From contig CAZNLT010000115.1 of NCBI GenBank assembly GCA_964573705.1, positions 1 to 18,966 on the forward strand: a stretch of DNA of 18,966 nucleotides. The letters are read 5' to 3'. Shown here one piece after another: positions 7,696 through 16,202 of the stretch. The position numbers and the translations under genes were made by a program. Positions within the stretch are counted from its first letter, which is position 1; the number at the start of each line of letters is the position of its first letter. Under the pieces are notes generated by a model. The model ran no database searches and had not been told where the DNA came from. It saw nothing but the letters and a program-made list of their open reading frames with translations. The DNA is from JAABSQ01 sp964573705. GTDB lineage: Bacteria; Desulfobacterota; Desulfobacteria; Desulfobacterales; Desulfococcaceae.

Positions 7696-8311
7696 TCAAT
7701 AAAGGGAAAAGGGCTTCCGCAAAATCGACCAGGGTGTTCAATGCCTGATCCTCTTTTCCGTCGACCATCGGTGAAATCAGCCTCACGAATGAGCCGTCGG
7801 TGCGGTGCCTCGTGATGGAATCCCATACCAGGTAGATCTTTTGCCAGTATTCGGATGCGATCACCCGTCCCCGGGAGTGAAACCAGTACAGCATCAGCTG
7901 TTTGTGCTTGCCGTTCTGAAGGGTCAGTTTGATCACCTTGGCCGGGGGCCCATCGGTCCGCGGCACATCGGTATAATCGGTGTGAACGATCTTCCATCCG
8001 GCCCCGGGCATGCAGTTCTTGGGAGAGTGAATCAGGTCTCCTTTGCGCTGACTCTCGTAATACCCGATATAGAGCTGAACATACCGGTTCTCCGGCGCCA
8101 TATAGCCGGCCAGAAAGGAGTCCTCCACGCCGAGGATGTCATAGACCGCATCATCGAAACGGCTCTCTTTGCCCTGCCAGGGCCCGATATTTCTCGGAAA
8201 CTCGGCAAAGCCCTTCCGGGGCGGCGCCTGCTCCGACACACTCAAAAACTGCAATGACACGGCGCCGCCGAGAATCAACAGGGCCGTGATGATGGATCGG
8301 GTGATCAACAT
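7676..8311 (-). CDS. epsI: EpsI-family exosortase-associated protein
   Basis: 211-aa protein of the EpsI family (TIGR02914-like), found beside or fused to exosortases; its molecular role is unsettled. An N-terminal membrane anchor (residues 6-23) precedes a periplasmic domain. The family hallmark is clear: LIHSPKNCMPGAGW with His95, Cys100 and Trp106, followed by LYWFHSRGR (141-149). IGPWQGKE (42-49) is the usual entry motif. ATG start with TAGGAAG upstream, overlapping the stop of the beta-barrel gene. Its 3' end overlaps the exosortase gene by 20 bases, implying coupled synthesis. Confidence 0.94.
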   Translation of the reverse strand: MLITRSIITALLILGGAVSLQFLSVSEQAPPRKGFAEFPRNIGPWQGKESRFDDAVYDILGVEDSFLAGYMAPENRYVQLYIGYYESQRKGDLIHSPKNCMPGAGWKIVHTDYTDVPRTDGPPAKVIKLTLQNGKHKQLMLYWFHSRGRVIASEYWQKIYLVWDSITRHRTDGSFVRLISPMVDGKEDQALNTLVDFAEALFPLLNDYIPS

Positions 8312-8323
8312 GGGATATGCTTC

Positions 8324-9994
8324 CTATAACGGGTAGGGTCGCGGGGACCTCAGAACCATCTGAATCAGTATTCGGTTTTCGGTATAGTCGTCCGCTTCCA
8401 GGGTGGAGTCGACTTCTCTGTAATGGTAATCCAACTGAAATTTGAGCCAGTCAAAAGGGAGATAATCAATGCCGCCGCCGATCTCATAGGTCGTATCATC
8501 CCGCTGGTCTTCAAAGTCGGTATATTCATTCTTTTGATAAAGGGCATACACATTCCCCATCCACTCCCTGGTGAATGCATAATGGACGGCGGTGTCGATG
8601 TTGTAATAGAGCCCGAACCCCAGCCGCTCCGCGCCGGCATTATCGGCGGTGTATCCGCTTTCGGCCCGAAGGGAAAAATAACCGTCTTTGGCGAACCGCC
8701 ATCGGGGCAGATGTCCGTTCACGATCCATCCGGTCTCGGTCCCCCCGGCATCGGTATCCCGAAAAAGGTATCCGAAACTGAATATTACCGGCGTTTCCCC
8801 CCCCAACAGATATTCCACCCCCACCCCGGGCATATGAGTGGAATAATCTTCGATCTCTTCGGCTTTATAGTCCATGATACCGTATTCGTAGAGGACGAAC
8901 CCCTTCAACAAGCGGTTGAAAATATGCGTGAATCGCATCCGGCCGAACCCGCTTTCGAAATTCTCCTCCGGGCGGGCGGCGCCGTCTTCGAAATCATTTT
9001 CCCCTTTTTCATATTCTGCCAAAAGGTCCAACCGGTAGTCGGTCCGTCGGTTAAGCCAGCTGATTTCCAGCATGGGTGAAAGGCGCCGGTACCGGTTCGT
9101 GTCGCTGTCGAAAGGGAAAGTGTCATCGGAATCGCCGGTATACTCCCCATACTCGTATTCAAGACCGGTTCGGAACCTCAGACGGTTGGGGATCGCCCAG
9201 TAGGTCAGGTAGCCGATCGGGAGCACCCTCTCTTCAGTATACCCCAGGTCGTCGCCGGCGGTTTGGACATCCTCGTAGGAATAGACCAGGCCGCCCTCCA
9301 CCCCGACTCGGCCGGGGACCAGCCAGTGGGTCCACTCCAGGGACGGGCGATGGCGGTAGCGGTCCCGTATCGAGGGGTCCCGGTTTTCAAGGATATCGAA
9401 TCCATACGCCAAACTGAACCGATCTTGATGGGGGCTGTACTGATGGGTAAAGGAGATTTCCGCGGCGTCTCGTAAATAGCTGGCCCGATTGCGTCGCACC
9501 GTTTCCGTTTCTACGATGGGGGATTCACCGATGGGAGATTCACCCGGCGGCGCTTCTTCCCCATCGATCAGGCCGAGTACCCGGTAATCGGTAACCGGGT
9601 CCTCCGTGACCAGGAATCGGTTGGACATGTCGAACCAGGTGTTTTTGGATATTTCATGATGGCCGGAAAACAGAGAGTGGTGGCGCCAGGGATCATCCGG
9701 CGCGAATCGTTCATAGTGGGCGTATCCGAGTTCATACAACAGGGAGTATTCGCTTCTGGGCGATCGCGCTTCAAGAAGAAGGCCGGGGGTCACGATCGTG
9801 ATGAATTCATGTTCTTTGACCTCATCCGACAAGAACCGGTTGTCGGTATACTCCTCGGATACGGTGAGGATCGGCTCGATGGTAATCGAATAACCGGCGC
9901 TTGCATTCAACCGGCCGACCCCGACGACACACCAGACAGACAGCAACAACGCCAGATAAATCGTTCTCGTTTCATGGGACGACGATAATATCAT
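8324..9994 (-). CDS. outer-membrane beta-barrel protein, PEP-CTERM associated (TIGR03016-like)
   Basis: 556 aa with an N-terminal signal peptide (hydrophobic 12-28, likely cut after ASA at 31-33). The mature part has many alternating, aromatic-rich strands such as YSLLYELGYAHYERF and RLRFRTGLEYEYGEYTG, typical of a large outer-membrane barrel. XrtA loci regularly carry such a protein next to the Wza-like lipoprotein; it may form part of the polysaccharide exit path, by analogy only. I chose ATG 9992-9994 over a TTG at 10039 because it puts the signal peptide at the N-terminus; it overlaps the export gene by 23 bases. A short duplication, GESPIGESPI, lies in a predicted loop. Confidence 0.85.
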   Translation of the reverse strand: MILSSSHETRTIYLALLLSVWCVVGVGRLNASAGYSITIEPILTVSEEYTDNRFLSDEVKEHEFITIVTPGLLLEARSPRSEYSLLYELGYAHYERFAPDDPWRHHSLFSGHHEISKNTWFDMSNRFLVTEDPVTDYRVLGLIDGEEAPPGESPIGESPIVETETVRRNRASYLRDAAEISFTHQYSPHQDRFSLAYGFDILENRDPSIRDRYRHRPSLEWTHWLVPGRVGVEGGLVYSYEDVQTAGDDLGYTEERVLPIGYLTYWAIPNRLRFRTGLEYEYGEYTGDSDDTFPFDSDTNRYRRLSPMLEISWLNRRTDYRLDLLAEYEKGENDFEDGAARPEENFESGFGRMRFTHIFNRLLKGFVLYEYGIMDYKAEEIEDYSTHMPGVGVEYLLGGETPVIFSFGYLFRDTDAGGTETGWIVNGHLPRWRFAKDGYFSLRAESGYTADNAGAERLGFGLYYNIDTAVHYAFTREWMGNVYALYQKNEYTDFEDQRDDTTYEIGGGIDYLPFDWLKFQLDYHYREVDSTLEADDYTENRILIQMVLRSPRPYPL

Positions 9995-10580
9995 CTGCCT
10001 GCAATCGAATGTTTTGATCCAATTTCCGGCCTTTTTCAATCTCCGCGTAATTCACCCGCATCTTACGGTTGGCGCCCTCTTCATTCCGTATCACTAAAAT
10101 TTCTTTTTTGGAAGCCCAATCCGTAAACCCGCCGGCCAGCGCCAAGGCCTGCAGCACCGTCAACTCTTTCAGAATCGGGTATTCACCCGGTTTCTGCACC
10201 TGCCCCACGATATAAAACCGCTGACTGCCCTGCAACTTCACCGCCACCGAGACAATGGGATGGGTAACAAACTGTTCAAGTCGGGACCGAAGCTGCTCCC
10301 GAACTTCATCGGTGGTCCTGCCGGCGGCCTGAATATCCTCCAGCAAGGGAAAGCTGATTTTGCCATCCATACGCACCGGCACTTCCCGGGAAAAATCCGG
10401 CTCCTTCCAGGTGATGATTTCCAGCACATCGCCTTTGCCGATGGTATAGGAAGACGCGGCCGCTTCGTCGGGAATAATCGGCGGCTGAAAGGTGGTTCCT
10501 TTTTGGGGGCTTTGGGCGCAGCCCGTCAAAATGAGAAGAAATGAGAGGAGCGCCAATCCATGGAGATTTCTTTTTTTCAT
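9972..10580 (-). CDS. Wza-like polysaccharide export lipoprotein
   Basis: 202-aa outer-membrane polysaccharide export lipoprotein (OPX family, exosortase-locus type TIGR03027-like). The signal peptide ends in the lipobox LLILTGC, giving lipidated Cys21. The Poly_export domain spans about 45-115 (YTIGKGDVLEIITWKEPDFS onward) and one SLBB domain about 122-170 (RFYIVGQVQKPGEYPI, ALALAGGF). I start at ATG 10578-10580 because AGAGGAAACA precedes it at good spacing and the lipoprotein signal then begins at residue 1; a 17-residue upstream extension is unlikely. With a single SLBB domain it is shorter than E. coli Wza. First gene of block 2, behind a 363-nt structured leader. Confidence 0.94.
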   Translation of the reverse strand: MKKRNLHGLALLSFLLILTGCAQSPQKGTTFQPPIIPDEAAASSYTIGKGDVLEIITWKEPDFSREVPVRMDGKISFPLLEDIQAAGRTTDEVREQLRSRLEQFVTHPIVSVAVKLQGSQRFYIVGQVQKPGEYPILKELTVLQALALAGGFTDWASKKEILVIRNEEGANRKMRVNYAEIEKGRKLDQNIRLQADDIIVVP

Positions 10581-10943
10581 TGTTTCCTCTTTGTCATGGA
10601 TGGATTCGGGTTGAAATGGCAGCCCGGGCATAGTTCCACCTGGTCAATTACATAGAAATTGAAATTGACGACATGATGTAGTTTTGTGAACCGAAGTAAA
10701 GCCCATTTCACTGTCCCGAGCCACCCGGCTTTTTCTGAAATCCGGGTATCGGCTGCGGGAGCCTCCACGCTTTTGCCGAAGAGTTCAGCCCCCCCGCTTA
10801 GCGGAATGAATCGCTTTAGGGGATCACTCGGAGTGTTTTTTCTATCAGACTTTTCCTGCCGGAAACTGTCTTAAACAAACCCCCGCGAGATGCTTTCGAG
10901 CTGATGCGGCATCCAGCTTTTTACAGGCAAACCAACCGATGGT
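10581..10943 (-). other. 363-nt non-coding leader with a long hairpin
   Basis: No convincing gene lies between the sugar transferase stop and the export lipoprotein ATG. The main feature is a hairpin at 10714-10760: TCCCG-AGCC-ACCCGG on one side pairs with CCGGGT-GGCT-CGGGA on the other, 15 bp with bulges of three bases and one base around a 13-base loop. No T-run follows on either strand, so it is not a standard terminator. A second stem, AAAGCC with GGGCTTT, overlaps it and would exclude it. I could not match the region to a known riboswitch, and I found no -24/-12 promoter. It probably contains the promoter of block 2. Confidence 0.5.
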
Positions 10944-12602
10944 TCACCGGCCCATTCCGAAAATAACGATCTTTATAGTCCGAAGTACGATCATCAAATC
11001 CATCGGAATGGACATGTTTTTGATATAAAAGAGATCATAATTGAGCTTTTCCTTGGCATCGTCTTCGGAAGCCCCGTATCCATAACTGACCTGGGCCCAT
11101 CCGGTGAGGCCGGGCTTCACGGTCAGTCGCTCCCGATAATAAGGAATTGTTTTTTCCAACTGTTCAACGAAATGGTCCCGTTCAGGACGAGGCCCTACAA
11201 AGCTCATTTCTCCCTTTAAAACGTTCCACAATTGGGGGATTTCGTCGATTCGCCATTTTCGAATGAAATTCCCGATGCGTGTAATGCGTTTATCGTCTTC
11301 GCCCGCCCATACCGGGCCGCTGTAACGTTCGGCATTCACGACCATGGATCGGAATTTATGAACCCGATAAATCCTTCCGTTTTGGCCCACCCGTTCCTGA
11401 GAAAAAAAAACCGGTCGCTTCCCCTGCTGATCTTCCGGCCGGACGGCATCGATGCGAGATCGAATAAGGCCCAATAACTTACCGGAAGGAGGAATATCTT
11501 CTTGTGCACATTTCTCTTTGAACCGCTTCCAGAGAAGAGAAAAACTATTTTGCCCTTCAAATTGGATATAATCTCTCAGCAAAAACCGGATTTGCTCCGA
11601 AAGCGCGATCCGCTCCGCATCACAAAATTTCGGAAAATAACACCAGACATCTTTTGGGCTGACTTCCGGTTCTTTATGATCCAACTTGACAAGAACAGCG
11701 ATGACCAGGATCAGCGGAAGCAACAACACGAGCATTGCGATTGAAATCGTCAGATCGATGGTGCGCTTCACGAATCGTTTTCCCCAGGATTGGCGAAACC
11801 CGTCGGAAAAAATCAACCATTCGGGTTTGATGTGATCGACCAACAGTTTTCCGGTGAGCATTTCGAAAAACGAACTTCCCTCAAGAACTTCTATTCCATT
11901 GATGCGGCATCGCAACAGTTCCTGAACCGGAAAATGATCATTTTTCTCATCGAGGCCGACGACTATTTTTTGAATATTCTCTTTTTCGGCGTATTGACAC
12001 AACCCGGTCTCCGGGAATGGTAAAAATCTTCCTTCTGCCGCCGGCATGCCCTCGGATGTTTGAACCAACGAAACACCCGGTTCCAGAATCACCCCGGCCA
12101 CCATGTATCCGCAATCCTTCCGTTCATTAATTTCCTGCAAAACTTTGGCCGTCAAAGGGTTGAAGCCCAATATCAGGATTCGCTGGTCCAGCCAGCGCTG
12201 GTTCAAAAGGGCGGTGTAACCGAATCGCCAGAATACGATAAAAAGAATGTCGAAAATGATACTGACCGTAAACACATCCATTCCCATGCTCACCCAGGGA
12301 AACAACAGGTAGATGCCGGCCAGGATGATCGCGCCGGCCCCCAATGACTGGAGCAGCCTTACGCTCAATTCACCAAAGCTGTCGGTGACCTGGAGATCAT
12401 ATAGATCATTGTAGTAGAGGCACGTCTGGGTCACGCTCGTGATTATCAGTATCCTGAAATAAAGCGCCCAGTTTCCGACAACGTGGTCGAATCCGTAAAA
12501 GACCCAGTTGGCGAAAATGGTCGACAAAAAGATGACGGCAAATTCGCCAAAGACAAAAAACAGGTTCCGAATCGGATAGTATTGACGAAATATTCTCAGC
12601 AT
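10944..12602 (-). CDS. polyprenyl-phosphate sugar-1-phosphate transferase (EpsB/WcaJ-like) with an insertion
   Basis: 552 aa (alternative GTG start at 12632 gives 562). Initiates EPS repeat-unit synthesis by moving a sugar-1-phosphate onto undecaprenyl phosphate. The N-terminal membrane domain has four hydrophobic segments (about 11-30, 46-63, 91-107, 110-125), then a Rossmann-like cytoplasmic region starting RILILGF. The catalytic Bac_transf domain begins at the re-entrant helix TIDLTISIAMLVLLLPLILV and carries FFSQERVG, KFRSM, the Asp453-Glu454 dyad in WRIDEIPQLWN and FVGPRP. Unusually, about 88 residues (about 309-396) are inserted between the membrane helix VLVKLD and RPVFFSQERVG, where related enzymes have only a few residues. 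ATG 12602 gives the family-like start MLRIFRQYYP. Confidence 0.92.
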   Translation of the reverse strand: MLRIFRQYYPIRNLFFVFGEFAVIFLSTIFANWVFYGFDHVVGNWALYFRILIITSVTQTCLYYNDLYDLQVTDSFGELSVRLLQSLGAGAIILAGIYLLFPWVSMGMDVFTVSIIFDILFIVFWRFGYTALLNQRWLDQRILILGFNPLTAKVLQEINERKDCGYMVAGVILEPGVSLVQTSEGMPAAEGRFLPFPETGLCQYAEKENIQKIVVGLDEKNDHFPVQELLRCRINGIEVLEGSSFFEMLTGKLLVDHIKPEWLIFSDGFRQSWGKRFVKRTIDLTISIAMLVLLLPLILVIAVLVKLDHKEPEVSPKDVWCYFPKFCDAERIALSEQIRFLLRDYIQFEGQNSFSLLWKRFKEKCAQEDIPPSGKLLGLIRSRIDAVRPEDQQGKRPVFFSQERVGQNGRIYRVHKFRSMVVNAERYSGPVWAGEDDKRITRIGNFIRKWRIDEIPQLWNVLKGEMSFVGPRPERDHFVEQLEKTIPYYRERLTVKPGLTGWAQVSYGYGASEDDAKEKLNYDLFYIKNMSIPMDLMIVLRTIKIVIFGMGR

Positions 12603-12685
12603 AAGGTTACCATGAAGCGTGTGGTCCTCCACCCCGATCGTCTTCTTTTAATAGGGGAGGCGTTCAAATCACGAATAAACCATTT

Positions 12686-13492
12686 CTATTTTCGGCGAAT
12701 ATATTTTCGGTACATGCGGTAAACCGATGAATGCATGGTGGGATCGAACTGATTGAATACCAGACCCAGAATATTTTCCCTGCCCACGATATTGATCAAC
12801 TCATTCAATTGGTTCTTAGTGGTGGACCCATATTTGACGACCACAATGACCCCATCCAGTCGGCCTGCGATCAATTCCGCTTCGGCTACCAGCCTCGGAG
12901 AAGGAAGGTCGAGAATTATCTGGCTATCCTCATATCGGGCCGGAATTTCATCCAGAATATCCAACATTTTTCGGGAAGACAGCAACTCGGTGGTATTGTT
13001 CTCTGACCTTCCTCCGGAAAGTATCGACAGATTTTCGAATCGGGTCTTCAAGACAACCGATTCGAGTGGCAGGTTTCCGGATAAATACTCGCTCAAGCCG
13101 GTGATTCCATTCTCAAACTTTAGCAATTTATGTGCCGAAGGCAGGCGCACATCGCAGTCCATCAGAATAATGTGCCGTTCATCGAAATTCAGGGCCAGGG
13201 CAATGGCCAGATTGGCGGCAATGAAGGTCTTCCCCTCTCCGACCCCCGGGCTGGTAACCGCAACCGTTCGAAGGCGCTTGCCGGTTGGAGGGAACAACAG
13301 CTTGGTCTTTAATGATTTAAACTGATTCCCCTCGAAAGCATCGGCATGATTCTCTTCACTATTCAGTGGGTCCGGAATGTACCGCCGGCCTCTTTCACTC
13401 GGGATCGGAATTTCAATGACATTGTCGCCCGCGCCCTTGGGCGCTTCTTCCTCCTTCGAGGCGATTTTCTTTTTCAAGTCAAACAGGCTCAT
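12686..13492 (-). CDS. XrtA-associated tyrosine autokinase (Wzc/CpsD-like)
   Basis: 268-aa cytoplasmic BY-kinase, the separate kinase partner of the Wzz-like protein encoded just upstream (TIGR03018-like). It would autophosphorylate and control polymer length and export. Walker A is SPGVGEGKT (81-89, Lys88), Walker A' is IILMDCDVR (108-116), and Walker B is QIILDLPS (191-198, Asp195). The C-terminus carries a tyrosine cluster at Tyr258, Tyr261 and Tyr264 (SSVYRMYRKYIRRK), the usual phosphorylation site, though short. The start ATG follows AGAGGGGGG at good spacing. It sits 36 bases after the chain-length gene and 83 bases before the sugar transferase. Confidence 0.95.
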   Translation of the reverse strand: MSLFDLKKKIASKEEEAPKGAGDNVIEIPIPSERGRRYIPDPLNSEENHADAFEGNQFKSLKTKLLFPPTGKRLRTVAVTSPGVGEGKTFIAANLAIALALNFDERHIILMDCDVRLPSAHKLLKFENGITGLSEYLSGNLPLESVVLKTRFENLSILSGGRSENNTTELLSSRKMLDILDEIPARYEDSQIILDLPSPRLVAEAELIAGRLDGVIVVVKYGSTTKNQLNELINIVGRENILGLVFNQFDPTMHSSVYRMYRKYIRRK

Positions 13493-13528
13493 GGGTACCC
13501 CCCTCTGACAGGTACACGGCCGATAACA

Positions 13529-15154
13529 TCAGACAAAGTTCTTACCCACTTCCAATGTACGATCCACCCCTTTTACAGCGAACACCGCCATTACCGAAAA
13601 CAGCAGAAACCCCACCATCAGCGAAATCATGCTGAAAGCATGGTTGATTCGGTATCGAATGCGATCTCGTCGATCGAGTTTCTTGGGAAGAATGGCAAGT
13701 ACGGGGATGCCGAAGCTGGTTTCGATATTGGCCGGCAACCGCAATGTATTGTCGATATAATCGAGAGCAAAAATCAGACCGCCTCCAAAAGCGAATCCGG
13801 CGAATAAACACAAGGCAAGAAGCTTTTTAACATCCGGAGATACCGGCTTCTGTGGCAGGCGGGCAGAATCGAGGACCCTGAATTTCTGCCCTTTTTGCTT
13901 CCTTTCCATACTGACCGCGATATCCGATTCAAGCTTTCTCTGCAAAAACTGGTTGTATTGATCCTGAAGATTGGCATGCACCCTCTCGAGCGCCATCAAC
14001 TCGTGTTTTATCTGCGGGGTGTTCTCGACTCGACTTTGGTACTCCTCGATCTGGCTCTCTATCTTATCGATATCTCTTATATATCGGTCTATTTCTCTTT
14101 TCAGCTCATCCTGCTGTGCGCCGAAACCGAAGTCCATGGTGCCCGCGAATGAGGCTGAGAGATCCTGCTCAGGTTCAGGTTCTACCGGTTTGTCTTCTTT
14201 TTCACTTTCCTCCTGCGCCTTTTGGGTTTCCAGGGTGGCGATCATGCTTTTGATTCGCACCACATCCGGATGGTTTTCGGTATATTTGGTTCTCAGGGCT
14301 TTCAGCCCTTCTTTCAATTTCGAAAGCTGCTGGTCTTCCTCTTCAAATTCGGTCGTTTCCAAAAAAACGTCGTCCGAGAGAGAAGACAATAAATCGGAGG
14401 TATTTGATTTCATCATGGACATTCGACTGTCCAGCGCCACAAGCCGATTTCGGGCGTCTCTCAGATTTTCCTGCTTTTCACTCAACTGAAGCTGGAGCCG
14501 TGTGATGGTCGCCAGATTACTGGATAATTCTTCGGGAAGCGCTCCCATGTGGTTCCGCCGGTATTCTTGAATGGAAGCCTCGATTTCCTTGAGCCGTTTA
14601 TTCAGATGGGACAATTCGTCGATCAGAAACTGATTCGTATCGATAATTTCACCTTCCATGATCACGACACTTTCATTGATGAATGAATCGGCCAGTCGGT
14701 TGACGACTTGCATCACCTTTTCCGGGTCTCGCCCCATGAATTCGATGGTAAAAGAATCGATGCCCCCCCTCGATTGGGTCACCTGAATTGAAGTGCTCTT
14801 CCGGATCGCTTCCACTTTATCGATCATATACATACTTTGATTTTGCGGACCGGCAAAGAGGTTCAGGTCGCTGATCAATCTTTCGAGATTCGACCGACTC
14901 ATAATTTGCTGCCGAATGGTGTTGATCCGGTCTTGGATGTCGGTGACCACCACGGAGGGTACATACCGGTCCGGCACGCTTTTGGGAACGACCAGGATCA
15001 GGTTGCTGGCGCTGAAAATCTTGGGAAGGGTTATTGCAAAATAGATGCCCATGAGCATGGACAGGCAGAAAGGAATGATGATAAACCACCTTTTCTTAAT
15101 GACCAATCGAACGTAATAGTCGATTTGCGCGGCGATTTTTTCTTTATCATCCAT
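13529..15154 (-). CDS. Wzz-type polysaccharide chain-length determinant (XrtA type)
   Basis: 541-aa inner-membrane polysaccharide co-polymerase (TIGR03007-like). TM1 is about 23-43 (WFIIIPFCLSMLMGIYFAIT), then a Wzz domain and a long periplasmic coiled coil (about 170-420), broken by an acidic, proline-containing linker around 312-345. The proline-rich motif before TM2 is ARLPQKPVSPDVKK (431-444). TM2 is about 445-464, and a third hydrophobic helix at about 507-527 follows a cytoplasmic LPKKLDRRDR loop. There is no C-terminal kinase domain; the kinase is the next gene. Start ATG with AAAGGA nine bases upstream. First gene of block 1. Confidence 0.95.
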   Translation of the reverse strand: MDDKEKIAAQIDYYVRLVIKKRWFIIIPFCLSMLMGIYFAITLPKIFSASNLILVVPKSVPDRYVPSVVVTDIQDRINTIRQQIMSRSNLERLISDLNLFAGPQNQSMYMIDKVEAIRKSTSIQVTQSRGGIDSFTIEFMGRDPEKVMQVVNRLADSFINESVVIMEGEIIDTNQFLIDELSHLNKRLKEIEASIQEYRRNHMGALPEELSSNLATITRLQLQLSEKQENLRDARNRLVALDSRMSMMKSNTSDLLSSLSDDVFLETTEFEEEDQQLSKLKEGLKALRTKYTENHPDVVRIKSMIATLETQKAQEESEKEDKPVEPEPEQDLSASFAGTMDFGFGAQQDELKREIDRYIRDIDKIESQIEEYQSRVENTPQIKHELMALERVHANLQDQYNQFLQRKLESDIAVSMERKQKGQKFRVLDSARLPQKPVSPDVKKLLALCLFAGFAFGGGLIFALDYIDNTLRLPANIETSFGIPVLAILPKKLDRRDRIRYRINHAFSMISLMVGFLLFSVMAVFAVKGVDRTLEVGKNFV

Positions 15155-15339
15155 ATCGTAAATCCTTTAAGTGGCGATATTCAAAGATGGGCTTGGGAGT
15201 CATTTGAAAAAGAATCACCCGGGCGGGGGTAAATCGAACCAATGGTATTTCAAAGAAAAACAAAAAGGTCAATAGGGTTTGCGGCGTAATGGGGAATGCG
15301 GATGATCCTACCCGAACCTTATGTTTGCTTAAAACAACA
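15155..15339 (-). other. upstream region of EPS block 1
   Basis: No gene seen. This gap should hold the promoter of the chain-length/kinase/sugar-transferase block. On the minus strand TTGACC (about 15264-15269) is a good -35, but the sequence 17 bases later (AATACC) is a poor -10. I found no GG-N10-GC sigma-54 element like those in front of the PEP-CTERM genes, and no c-di-GMP aptamer. Confidence 0.35.
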
Positions 15340-15369
15340 ACAGAGAGGATATTTGCATATCCTCTCTGT
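15340..15369 (-). terminator. intrinsic terminator after PEP-CTERM gene 1 (possibly bidirectional)
   Basis: A perfect 13-bp stem (ACAGAGAGGATAT paired with ATATCCTCTCTGT) with a TTGC loop lies 38 bases after the stop of the PEP-CTERM gene. On the minus strand it is followed by TGTTTT, and on the plus strand by TTTCTTT, so it may work both ways. It would insulate the EPS block from the PEP-CTERM transcript. Confidence 0.85.
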
Positions 15370-15406
15370 TTTCTTTCCTTACTTATTCCTGCTTCAATCC
15401 ATTAAC

Positions 15407-16165
15407 TTAAGCTTTTTTGGCGAACAGCCCTTTTTTTCTGCCGAAGGTGCCCAGACCGATCAGGCCGAGTCCGAGAAGGACCATGGTGGCGGGTTCGGGA
15501 ACAGGTTCCACGGATTCAACCATAATTACCATGTCCGTAAAATCCCAATCCGGATTCTCAAACAAATCTTCAAATGCCAGCACATATTCAGTTGAAGTCC
15601 AAGTACCTTCATCCCAGGGGTCTATCTGAACCGTGTCTGTTCCCTTCCCAGCATAAGCAAACATGTGATCCAATCCATCTGAATTTAGAGAAGTATCACT
15701 ATGGGCCAAACCGCCTCTATCGTAATAGCTTGAATCCAGATAATATCCGAAATACTCAGTTGAAAAATTAATTCCGGTATCGTCATGGTTGACATAGACA
15801 TCTCCAGCGTTAGTGATACTCAGAGTTTTTTGTGCTCCAGCACCTTCAATACCTGAAAAGATTTCAACATACTGGTCACCGCTGTATACTCCAAATTTAT
15901 TATTTGCTGCAAAACCAGCTAATTCGATAATCATGGTAGCCACAGATGCGCCAGTAGCTGTGATATCCCAATATGAATCATTTGCGTCCGAGATATAATC
16001 AGAGGTTACATCTACCGAACTGTCTCCTAAAGGATCGGTGGTTATATCATCCAATACTTTCTGCAACCGGTGGTCAGGTGGCTGCCAAGAAACCGCACCG
16101 GCACTACCCATTGTCAAAAAAAATGCAACCGCCATTGCCATTAAAACTGTTACCATTTTGTTCAT
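15407..16165 (-). CDS. PEP-CTERM protein 1 with DUF4114-like region
   Basis: 252-aa secreted protein, a probable exosortase substrate. Signal peptide 1-24 (hydrophobic core, ending GSAGA). The C-terminal sorting signal starts at residue 222: VPEPATMVLL, a hydrophobic helix, then the basic tail FGRKKGLFAKK. Just before it, YVLAFEDLFENPDWDFTDMV (about 192-211) matches the Asp-rich end of DUF4114 domains (typically 'FED....D.DFND..'), suggesting a calcium-binding or adhesive matrix role, which is inference. The mature part is acidic and rich in Asp, Ser, Thr and Tyr. AGGAGG lies six bases before the ATG. Expression is predicted to be under a sigma-54 promoter and a c-di-GMP riboswitch directly upstream. 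Confidence 0.93.
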   Translation of the reverse strand: MNKMVTVLMAMAVAFFLTMGSAGAVSWQPPDHRLQKVLDDITTDPLGDSSVDVTSDYISDANDSYWDITATGASVATMIIELAGFAANNKFGVYSGDQYVEIFSGIEGAGAQKTLSITNAGDVYVNHDDTGINFSTEYFGYYLDSSYYDRGGLAHSDTSLNSDGLDHMFAYAGKGTDTVQIDPWDEGTWTSTEYVLAFEDLFENPDWDFTDMVIMVESVEPVPEPATMVLLGLGLIGLGTFGRKKGLFAKKA

Positions 16166-16202
16166 TGCTAACCTCCTAATGCCTGAAATAAGTATTTCAT
16201 GC

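Noticed and set aside
9995..10039. Upstream TTG start for the beta-barrel protein
   Set aside because: It would put 15 residues in front of the signal peptide and deepen the overlap with the export gene; ATG at 9994 gives a normal signal sequence.
10581..10943. A third c-di-GMP aptamer upstream of the export block
   Set aside because: It has GCCGGGT and GGGAC fragments but lacks the GNRA-capped first hairpin and the conserved GGGACGCAAAGCC joining segment in the right order.
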